Of a stretch of 12,915 nucleotides of DNA, positions 6,260-11,821 are shown piece after piece. The DNA comes from Hyphomicrobiales bacterium (lineage in GTDB: Bacteria > Pseudomonadota > Alphaproteobacteria > Rhizobiales > Beijerinckiaceae): the NCBI GenBank assembly GCA_027489835.1, contig JAIXZF010000136.1, forward strand, positions 1 through 12,915, read 5' to 3'. The notes below the pieces were generated by a model. It was given only the letters and a program-made list of their open reading frames with translations. It searched no databases and was not told the origin of the DNA. The position numbers and the translations under genes were made by a program. Within the stretch, counting starts at the first letter, position 1. The number at the start of each line of letters is the position of its first letter.

Positions 6260-7609
6260 ATGGCTCTGATCCCTGCACCGACCGTCCGCTTCGCCCCGTC
6301 TCCCACCGGCCGGCTGCACATCGGCAATGCCCGGCCTGCGCTGTTCAACTGGCTGTTCGCGCTCCGGCATGGCGGGCGCTTCATCCTGCGCTTTGACGAT
6401 ACCGACAAGGAGCGGTCCACGCAGGCCTTTGCCGAAGGCATAGCCGAGGATCTCGGCTGGCTCGGCGTCGCGCCGCATGCCGTCTTCCGGCAGTCGGACC
6501 GCACCGCGCTCTACGACGCCGCCAGCGATCGGCTGAGGGCTTCAGGTCGGCTCTACGCCTGCTACGAGACGCCCGACGAACTCGACCGCCGCCGGAAGCG
6601 CCAGCTTGCCCGTGGCCTGCCGCCGATCTATGACCGCGCCGGCCTCCGGCTCACCGACGCCGAGCGCGCCGCTCATGCCGCCGAGGGCCGCGCGCCGCAC
6701 TGGCGCTTCCTGCTCGAACCGCGTCAGGTGGCCTGGACCGATCTGGTGCGCGGCGACGCCCATGTCGATTGCGCCTCGCTGTCCGACCCCGTGCTGATCC
6801 GGGCTGACGGCGGCTATCTCTACACCCTGCCTTCGGTGGTGGATGACCTCGACATGGGCATCACCCACGTCATCCGGGGCGAGGACCACGTCACCAACAC
6901 CGCGGTCCAGATCCAGATCATCGAGGCGCTGGGCGGCACGGCGCCGGTCTTCGGGCACCACAACCTGTTGACCACGGCGAGCGGGGAGGGGCTGTCCAAG
7001 CGCCTCGGCCATTTGTCGCTCGCTTCGCTGCGCGACGCCGGCATGGAGCCGCTTGCGGTCGCCGCGCTGGCAGTGCTTGTCGGCTCGGCGGATGCGGTGA
7101 GGCCGGTCGATAGCCTTGACGAACTGGCTGGGCTCGTCGACCTCGCCCATGTCTCACGCGCTCCGGCGCGCTTCGACGAGGCCGAGCTTGAGCATCTCAA
7201 TGCGCGTGTGGTCCAACAGATGCCGTGGGAGGCCGCCGCGCCGCGGCTGGCGGCGCTGGGCATAGGCGGCGGCGAGGCCTTCTGGCTGGCGATCCGCGGC
7301 AATCTCGCCCGTTTATCGGACGTCGAAGGATGGTGGCGCATCGTGGCCGGGGAGGTCGAGCCTGTCGTGGAGGACCGCGACTTTCTCGCCGCCGCGCTGG
7401 CCTCGCTGCCCGAGGGCAACTGTGATGCCGGCACCTGGAAATTGTGGACCGACGCCGTCAAGGCCACGACCGGGGCCAAGGGCAAGGCGCTGTTCATGCC
7501 ACTGCGGCGGGCGCTCACTGGCCTCGACCATGGCCCGGAACTCGGACCCCTGCTGCCGCTGATGGGCCGCGACCGGATCGCGCGCAGGCTGAGGGGAGAA
7601 AAAGCCTGA
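6260..7609 (+). CDS. gltX: Glutamyl-tRNA synthetase, second (zinc-less) type
   Basis: This encodes 449 residues from the ATG at 6260, where the family N-terminus (TVRFAPSPTGRLHIGNARPA) begins 8 residues in. Upstream starts at 6233 (ATG) and 6224 (TTG) are open, and none has a good ribosome-binding site. It is a class I synthetase that charges tRNA with glutamate using ATP. HIGN (20-23) is the HIGH motif and LSKR (245-248) the KMSKS equivalent. The tRNA-binding C-terminal domain is helical and compact. Cys101 remains of the zinc-binding C-x-C of E. coli-type GluRS, but its partner is Glu103, so the zinc site is absent. Many alphaproteobacteria carry two GluRS, one of which may charge tRNA-Gln for GatCAB transamidation. 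Whether this copy does so is inference, and no second gltX is visible here. Confidence 0.92.
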   Translation: MALIPAPTVRFAPSPTGRLHIGNARPALFNWLFALRHGGRFILRFDDTDKERSTQAFAEGIAEDLGWLGVAPHAVFRQSDRTALYDAASDRLRASGRLYACYETPDELDRRRKRQLARGLPPIYDRAGLRLTDAERAAHAAEGRAPHWRFLLEPRQVAWTDLVRGDAHVDCASLSDPVLIRADGGYLYTLPSVVDDLDMGITHVIRGEDHVTNTAVQIQIIEALGGTAPVFGHHNLLTTASGEGLSKRLGHLSLASLRDAGMEPLAVAALAVLVGSADAVRPVDSLDELAGLVDLAHVSRAPARFDEAELEHLNARVVQQMPWEAAAPRLAALGIGGGEAFWLAIRGNLARLSDVEGWWRIVAGEVEPVVEDRDFLAAALASLPEGNCDAGTWKLWTDAVKATTGAKGKALFMPLRRALTGLDHGPELGPLLPLMGRDRIARRLRGEKA

Positions 7610-7612
7610 CGG

Positions 7613-8794
7613 CTACTGGATGCCGGGCGTGATCGCCGGGGCCACGATGCGCACCGTGCGCTTCTCTCCCGCGGCGTTGACGATTTCCCGCCTCTCGCCC
7701 TGATTGGCGCCCACCGTGCCGGCGCCAAGGTTGCGCGGCCCGATGCCGGACGAGTCCGTGCTGGCCGTGGGCGCGCTGCGGCCCGCGGCCTCGAGCGCGG
7801 CAGCCGCTGCGGCTTCCGCTGCGACGTCGGAAGCCGGCGCGGTCGGCGCCGTCGCCTGCTGCCGGCGCAGACGTTCCTCCTCGCGGCGGTTGCGAGGCGT
7901 TTCGGCGGCGGTGCGCGGCCTGGACAGCTCCTCCGCGCGCTTTTCGGTGACAATCACGTCGCCGCGCCGGCGCTCCAGCATGTCCTCGGCCTCGGCCAAG
8001 GCCTGCGCCCAGCTCTGCCCCTGCCGGCGGCAGGAGCACGAGCCGTCGAACTGGCGCAGATACTTGCCCGCGTTCGGCAAACTGGCATAGCCGCCGCCGC
8101 CCCGGCGCGTGGCGTTCTCGATGTTGCCGTCTCCGCCCATGTAGAACACTTCCGTCTCGGCGGCGGGGCACAGCGCCTGGCACATCTCCGTCTGGCCGGA
8201 GGGGCCGTTCGGGCTCGTCGCCAGCGGAAAGAAGAAGCCGTCGCAGGTGCGCACGCAGACTGGCCGGCCCGAGCCCCAGCTCTGCTCGCGCGGCTCGTCC
8301 GGGTTGAAGGGGTCGACCTCCTGCAGCCCCGGCGCCTGCGGCCGTTCCGGCACGCCGAACAGCGCCTCGAACAGCGTGCGGGGCTGCTGCGGGGCCTGTG
8401 GCGCAACCGGATCGGTGCGGTAGACGCCGGGCCGGCAATTGTCGCTGATCGCTGCCTGCAACGCGCGCCTGCGGTTCTCGAGCCCGCCGCCGCCCTGCTG
8501 CTGGAGCTGCGTCCGAAGTTGGCCCATCTGCGCGCGGATGGCGCCGCATTGCGGGGGAGGCGCCTGGAATACCCAGTTGCCGTCGCATTGCAGGCCAGCA
8601 TAGGCCGCCTGCAGCCGGCCAAGCTCGGCCCCGATGCGCACGGCCGCCTGACCTTGCGGGCTGTTGCCGCCCCGCTCGATGGAGGCCAGTTCGCCCCGCC
8701 ATGCGTCGCATTGCGGCGTCTGGGCGAGCGCCAGCGCGGGCAAGCCAAGCATGGCGGCCAGCGCAACGGCCAGCGGACGGAATGTGAGGATCAT
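7613..8794 (-). CDS. DUF2865 secreted cysteine-rich protein
   Basis: This encodes 393 residues. The ATG at 8794 is chosen because it opens a clear signal peptide (MILTFRPLAVALAAMLGLPA, cleavage after Ala24, ALA before Gln25). The reading frame continues upstream into marR only as an antiparallel-codon artefact. The N-terminal third is Gln/Arg-rich and helical. The core has paired Cys motifs: CVRTCDGFFFPL, then MCQALCPAAETEVFYMGG, then YASLPNAGKYL and SCSCRRQG. This is the DUF2865 signature of Hyphomicrobiales. The C-terminal third is low-complexity and Ala/Arg-rich, ending in a Lys/Arg-containing VRIVAP tail. Function is unknown; an envelope or periplasmic location is likely, with several disulfides. 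It ends 3 nt from the convergent gltX stop. No good ribosome-binding site is seen. Confidence 0.85.
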   Translation of the reverse strand: MILTFRPLAVALAAMLGLPALALAQTPQCDAWRGELASIERGGNSPQGQAAVRIGAELGRLQAAYAGLQCDGNWVFQAPPPQCGAIRAQMGQLRTQLQQQGGGGLENRRRALQAAISDNCRPGVYRTDPVAPQAPQQPRTLFEALFGVPERPQAPGLQEVDPFNPDEPREQSWGSGRPVCVRTCDGFFFPLATSPNGPSGQTEMCQALCPAAETEVFYMGGDGNIENATRRGGGGYASLPNAGKYLRQFDGSCSCRRQGQSWAQALAEAEDMLERRRGDVIVTEKRAEELSRPRTAAETPRNRREEERLRRQQATAPTAPASDVAAEAAAAAALEAAGRSAPTASTDSSGIGPRNLGAGTVGANQGERREIVNAAGEKRTVRIVAPAITPGIQ

Positions 8795-8907
8795 CAGGCG
8801 CCGCGCAAAATCGATTCGACAACACCGCCGGGCGATGCTGGCGGCTTCACCACTAGCAGAAGGTAAACGGGACGGAAGTATGTTCGGCCCGTGGCCCCCA
8901 AAAAAAC

Positions 8908-9405
8908 CTAGTCGTCCTTGGGCGCGAATCCGGCCGAAAGTACCCTCACGCGTTCCGTCAGCGTCGACAGGACGCGCTCGAAGGCCTGCATCTCGGCGGC
9001 CGGTATGTCGTCGAGCAACTGCCGCTCGAAGCCGAGCGCCATCGGCACGACCTGCTCGTAGATGCGGCGGCCGGGAGCGCTGAGGGCGAGGAAGGCCTCG
9101 CGCCTGTCGTCGCGGTTGGGCGTCTTCTCGATCAGCCCGCGTTCGACCAGTTCGCCCACGGCGCGCGAGACCTTGGTCTTGTGCATGTGGGACAATTCGC
9201 CCACGTCCCGCGCGGTCAGCCGGTCGAACTGTCCGAGCATGGCGATGACCCGCCATTCCGGGATGCCGATCCCGAAATGGCGGCTGTAGATGCGGGCCAG
9301 CGCGCGGCTGGCCAGCGTTGCGGCCACGACGAGGCGGTACGGCAGGAAGCGCTCCAGCTTCAGCCGGGCCTCGGCGAGGTCCGGCGGCTGCGCGGCGTCG
9401 TCCAT
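8908..9405 (-). CDS. MarR-family transcriptional regulator
   Basis: This encodes 165 residues. The ATG at 9405 has GAGG 4 nt upstream. It has typical MarR architecture: an N-terminal dimerisation helix (about 10-43) and the conserved IPEWRVIAMLGQF. The winged helix-turn-helix has ARDVGELSHMHKTKVSRAV (about 65-83, recognition helix at its end) and the wing RGLIEKTPNRDDRREAFLAL (about 89-108) with the family's DxR motif. C-terminal dimer helices follow. MarR proteins usually repress and are released by small aromatic or phenolic ligands. The gene lies 23 nt after dctP on the same strand, so it is probably co-transcribed and may control that operon through the palindrome at 10577-10587. Seven T residues follow one base after the stop codon on the coding strand, but no stem precedes them. 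Confidence 0.9.
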   Translation of the reverse strand: MDDAAQPPDLAEARLKLERFLPYRLVVAATLASRALARIYSRHFGIGIPEWRVIAMLGQFDRLTARDVGELSHMHKTKVSRAVGELVERGLIEKTPNRDDRREAFLALSAPGRRIYEQVVPMALGFERQLLDDIPAAEMQAFERVLSTLTERVRVLSAGFAPKDD

Positions 9406-9428
9406 CTCGCCTCGGCCCGGCGCGGGCT

Positions 9429-10520
9429 TCAGGCCCTGCCGCGCGTGCGCGCCATGAAGGCGTCGTAGGACAACTCGCCTACCTGCCACCAGAGCAGGCT
9501 CTCGCCCCGGAACGCCGTCATCGAGTCGAGCGTGCGCTTGAACGCCTCGTTCTTGCCGGCGATCTCGGTGTAGTACTCGTTGGCGGCCTTGAGCGAGGCC
9601 TCCATGATCGACTGCGGGAAGGGCCTGAGCTCGGTGCCGGCCGCCACAAGCCGGCGCAGGGCGGGCGGGTTCACCGCGTCGTACTTCGCCAGCATCCAGT
9701 TGTTCGCCGCCTCGCAGGCCTGGCTGAGGATGGCCTGGTAGTGCTTGGGCAGCTTGTTCCATTCGCCCTGGTTGATGACGAGATGCAGCATCGCGCCGCC
9801 CTCCCACCAGCCGGGATAGTAGTAGTATTTGGCGACACGGGCGAAGCCGAGCTTCTCGTCGTCATAGGGGCCAACGAATTCGGCGGCATCAATGGTGCCG
9901 CGTTCCAGCGCCGGGTAGACGTCACCCGCCGCGATCTGCTGCGGCACGACGCCGAGCTTGGCCAGCACCTGCCCGCCCATGCCGCCGATGCGGAACTTGA
10001 GGCCGTTGAGGTCGGCGGGTGACTGCAATTCCTTGCGGAAGAAGCCGCCCATCTGGCAGCCGGAATTGCCGGCCGGGATCGAGTAGGCGTTGAACTTGGC
10101 GAGGCTCTCGTTGATCAGTTTCTCGCCGCCGCCGAAATGCCACCAGGAATGCTGCTGCCGCGCGTTGAGCCCGAACGGCACGCCCGTGCCGAAGCCCAGC
10201 ACCGGGTCCTTGCCCACGTAGAAATAGGTCGGCGTGTGCGCGCACTCCACCGAGCCGTTCGACACCGCATCCAGCGCCTGAAGGCCCGGCACGATCTCGC
10301 CGGCCGAAAAGGTCTGGATCTGGAAGCGGTTGTCGGTCGCCTCCGCCATGTATTTCGCCAGCGTCTGCGCGGTGCCGAAGATGGTGTCGAGCGAGCGCGG
10401 GAAGCTGGACGTCAGCCGCCACTTCACCTCGGGCATGGACTGCGCGATCGCCGGCGCGGCGATGGCGGCTGAACCGGCGGCGGCGAGCGCCCCCGTCTTG
10501 AGAAAATCACGGCGTTTCAT
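9429..10520 (-). CDS. TRAP transporter solute-binding protein, TakP-like (DctP family), Tat-exported
   Basis: This encodes 363 residues. The start at 10520 has GGAGG 7 nt upstream and opens a twin-arginine signal (KRRDFLK, residues 2-8; AIA then Gln27), so the folded protein is exported by Tat. The mature part matches the DctP/TakP-type periplasmic binding proteins of tripartite ATP-independent transporters. These show KWRLTSSFPRSLDTIFG, later GLKFRIGG (Arg177, the likely carboxylate-binding arginine of the family) and VPQQIAAGDVYPALERG. Also present are FVGPYDDEKLGF and YYYYPGWWEGG. TakP-like proteins bind 2-oxo acids or related carboxylates, though the ligand here is unproven. No DctQ or DctM membrane subunit gene is in the window, so this is an orphan binding protein unless they are encoded elsewhere. 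It leads a probable operon with marR. Confidence 0.92.
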   Translation of the reverse strand: MKRRDFLKTGALAAAGSAAIAAPAIAQSMPEVKWRLTSSFPRSLDTIFGTAQTLAKYMAEATDNRFQIQTFSAGEIVPGLQALDAVSNGSVECAHTPTYFYVGKDPVLGFGTGVPFGLNARQQHSWWHFGGGEKLINESLAKFNAYSIPAGNSGCQMGGFFRKELQSPADLNGLKFRIGGMGGQVLAKLGVVPQQIAAGDVYPALERGTIDAAEFVGPYDDEKLGFARVAKYYYYPGWWEGGAMLHLVINQGEWNKLPKHYQAILSQACEAANNWMLAKYDAVNPPALRRLVAAGTELRPFPQSIMEASLKAANEYYTEIAGKNEAFKRTLDSMTAFRGESLLWWQVGELSYDAFMARTRGRA

Positions 10521-10546
10521 GGCTTTTCCTCCCAGTCTTTGCGCGG

Positions 10547-10575
10547 AGCATATCGGGCCAGGCGGCCGGGGTGAA
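10547..10575 (-). promoter_or_regulatory. Candidate sigma-70 promoter of dctP-marR
   Basis: Read on the minus strand: TTCACC (-35, positions 10575-10570; 4 of 6), a 17-nt spacer and TATGCT (-10, positions 10552-10547; 4 of 6). The predicted start near 10540 gives a leader of about 20 nt that includes the GGAGG ribosome-binding site of the TRAP gene. The palindrome at 10577-10587 directly abuts the -35 box. This is the best-looking promoter in the window by eye. Confidence 0.5.
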
Positions 10576-10591
10576 GCACGAAACGTGAAGC
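10571..10591. promoter_or_regulatory. Candidate operator: CACG-AAA-CGTG dyad and GTGAAGC direct repeats
   Basis: Positions 10577-10587 read CACGAAACGTG, a 4-bp dyad with a 3-bp spacer. The same stretch carries GTGAAGC twice, at 10571-10577 and 10585-10591, starting 14 bp apart. It overlaps or abuts the -35 box of the candidate dctP promoter and lies 78 bp before the divergent creA start. Position makes it a plausible MarR or other repressor site. Symmetry is short, so the call is tentative. Confidence 0.35.
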
Positions 10592-10668
10592 GGAGGCGAG
10601 GATGCGCGCCCTTCAAATCGGCCGTGGGGTTCACCATGTTGGAAGCGCATCCAAGGAGGCACCCAACC

Positions 10669-11196
10669 ATGCGCCGCACCCTCATCGCCTGCCTGTCGGC
10701 CCTCGCGCTCGTCTCCGGCGCCACGACCGCGCCGCAGGCCCAGTCCGGCGGCGATCCGGACCTGATCTTCAAGAAGTCCACGGTGTGGAAGATGCTGACG
10801 CCCGACGACAAGCTCGCGGTCTATGGCGTGGACGACCCGGCCGTGGACGGCGTGGCCTGCCATTACACCACGCCCGAGCGCGGCGGCGTGGCCGGCATGT
10901 TCGGCGTGGCGGAGGAGGTGTCGGACATCTCGCTGGCCTGCCGGCAGATCGGACCCATCAAGTTCAAGGCCAAGTTCGAGCAGGGCGAGGTCGTGTTCCG
11001 CGAGCGCCGCTCCCTAATCTGGAAGCGCATGCAGATCGTGCGCGGCTGCGACGTGAAGCGCAACGTGCTGATCTACATGGTCTATTCAGACAAGCTGATC
11101 GACGGCTCGCCGAAGAACTCGACCTCGTCGGTGCCGATCATGCCCTGGGGCACGGCCGAGCCTGCGCCCAAATGCGCCGAGTGGGTCAGCCGCTGA
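10669..11196 (+). CDS. creA: CreA-family periplasmic protein
   Basis: This encodes 175 residues. The ATG at 10669 has AAGGAGG (10653-10659) 9 nt upstream and opens a Sec signal peptide (cleavage after about Ala24); longer frames upstream are uncovered by signals. The mature protein follows the CreA family of E. coli closely: DPDLIFKKST..., DDPAVDGVACHYTTPERGGV, then FGVAEEVSDISLACRQIGPI, and the signature YSDKLIDGSPKNSTSSVPIMPWG. The four mature-region Cys residues (VACH, LACR, RGCD, PKCA) could pair. The molecular role of CreA is unknown; in E. coli it precedes the creBCD two-component genes, but none is seen here. It diverges from dctP across 148 bp and converges with the next gene with a 9-nt gap. 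Confidence 0.92.
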   Translation: MRRTLIACLSALALVSGATTAPQAQSGGDPDLIFKKSTVWKMLTPDDKLAVYGVDDPAVDGVACHYTTPERGGVAGMFGVAEEVSDISLACRQIGPIKFKAKFEQGEVVFRERRSLIWKRMQIVRGCDVKRNVLIYMVYSDKLIDGSPKNSTSSVPIMPWGTAEPAPKCAEWVSR

Positions 11197-11205
11197 GGCC
11201 TGACC

Positions 11206-11535
11206 TTATTCGGCGCAGGTGATGACCAGCGGCGGCTCCTTGGAGGCGTCGCTGGCGCGGCCCGCGACCGAGCCCGTGATCTCGGTGGGGGAGGCGGCGC
11301 CGTAGGAGGCCGCGCGGGCGAAGCCCTTGGCCTCGCACCAGGCATTGGCGACGATCTTGCCGCATTCGCGGTCGCCGGTCAGGCACTCGGCGATGCCGTA
11401 GCCATCCGTGGGGGGCAGGAGGAAGACGCTCTGCTCGCCCTTGGCGGCCCGCGTCGCGGTGTTCGGCACGACCGAGAACGAGACGGCGCCGGCCACGATC
11501 AGCGCGGTGGCGAGGGACAGGACGACGCGGCGCAT
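11206..11535 (-). CDS. Small secreted or membrane-anchored four-cysteine protein, unknown family
   Basis: This encodes 109 residues, with GGAG 10 nt before the ATG at 11535. An N-terminal hydrophobic stretch (about 4-23) acts as signal peptide or anchor; there is no clean A-x-A cleavage site before residue 31. The C-terminal part has four cysteines, C51, C58, C67 and C107. They are set in ECLTGDRECGKIVANAWCEAKGFARAASYG and a final VITCAE, which suggests two disulfides. I cannot name a family with confidence; similar small secreted proteins occur in Hyphomicrobiales. It lies between the convergent creA and the cysS leader, diverging from the latter. Coding potential is supported by the signal-like start, the RBS and the spaced cysteines. 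Confidence 0.75.
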   Translation of the reverse strand: MRRVVLSLATALIVAGAVSFSVVPNTATRAAKGEQSVFLLPPTDGYGIAECLTGDRECGKIVANAWCEAKGFARAASYGAASPTEITGSVAGRASDASKEPPLVITCAE

Positions 11536-11679
11536 AGGATCAGGGCTCCGTGAGCAGCGCTCAATGCTGCCAAGGTGGGCTTCGATGCTTAAGAAAAGGT
11601 GAAAGCCGCCAGAAACGATGATCGCTTACGTTGCGCGCGGGGGCTGCCTCTTGACCCGGACCGCGCCGGAAGGCAAGAG

Positions 11680-11736
11680 ATGCGGATGATGACGAGCCCG
11701 CTTTTCGCCCTCGCGATTTGCCTCATTTGCAGCTAG
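11680..11736 (+). CDS. Putative cysS leader peptide, 18 residues with two Cys near the end
   Basis: The frame encodes MRMMTSPLFALAICLICS and then TAG. GGAAGG (11668-11673) lies 6 nt before the ATG, a good ribosome-binding site. The Cys codons are TGC at 11719-11721 and 11728-11730; the last is followed by one Ser codon and the stop. Leader peptides of amino-acid operons carry codons for the regulated amino acid just before a hairpin, and here the gene downstream is cysteinyl-tRNA synthetase. Two Cys in 18 residues would be high for a random frame in a GC-rich genome, although TGC is GC-rich. Other starts at 11686 and 11689 are in the same frame. Translation is unproven. Confidence 0.5.
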   Translation: MRMMTSPLFALAICLICS

Positions 11737-11751
11737 CTGAAAAGCTGGCTG
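11730..11751 (+). promoter_or_regulatory. Hairpin overlapping the leader peptide end
   Basis: CAGCTAGCT (11730-11738) pairs with AGCTGGCTG (11743-11751) through 9 bp, including one G-T wobble, closed by a GAAA loop. The 5' arm contains the last base of the second Cys codon, the Ser codon and the stop, so a ribosome stalled at the Cys codons would keep it from folding. No run of T follows, so it does not look like an intrinsic terminator; it may act with Rho or by changing the fold of the cysS start region. Confidence 0.55.
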
Positions 11752-11790
11752 GCGCCGTCTCGTCCCTTCACCTGAAGATGCAAGACACGC

Positions 11791-11815
11791 GATCCGGCCG
11801 GCGGCCAGACGGATC
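11791..11815 (+). promoter_or_regulatory. Second hairpin covering the cysS ribosome-binding region
   Basis: GATCCG (11791-11796) pairs with CGGATC (11810-11815), with a further GCC/GGC pairing inside and a 4-nt bulge. The 3' arm contains the weak GGA (11811-11813) that sits about 8 nt before the cysS ATG at 11822. In the folded state ribosome access to cysS would be reduced. This is a by-eye pairing; its stability needs a folding calculation. Confidence 0.45.
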
Positions 11816-11821
11816 ACGCCC

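Larger units (their letters stand above)
11536..11821 (+). promoter_or_regulatory. cysS leader region with candidate Cys-responsive attenuator
   Basis: The 286 bp between the start of the four-Cys protein gene and cysS hold an 18-codon ORF with two Cys codons (11680-11736), a strong hairpin overlapping its end (11730-11751) and a second hairpin over the cysS start region (11791-11815). TTGACC at 11651-11656 is a possible -35 box but has no convincing -10 partner, so the promoter is unresolved. The 11536-11650 part has no other clear feature except a short inverted repeat GCAGC (11552-11556) / GCTGC (11564-11568). Confidence 0.45.

Noticed and set aside
8901..8907. Seven T residues (minus strand) just after the marR stop as an intrinsic terminator
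   Set aside because: No stable stem precedes the T run; the nearby GGCC repeats lie on its far side.
8795..9256. Upstream extension of the DUF2865 frame through marR
   Set aside because: The extension overlaps marR on the same strand in another frame; the signal peptide at 8794 marks the real start.
10669..10692. LIAC near the start of CreA as a lipobox
   Set aside because: Cys8 is too close to the N-terminus for a lipoprotein signal; a normal Sec signal with cleavage near Ala24 fits better.
10669..11196. Reading the 10669 gene as an IalB-type invasion protein
   Set aside because: The YSDKLIDGSPKN...VPIMPWG and DDP...VACH patterns fit CreA, not IalB.
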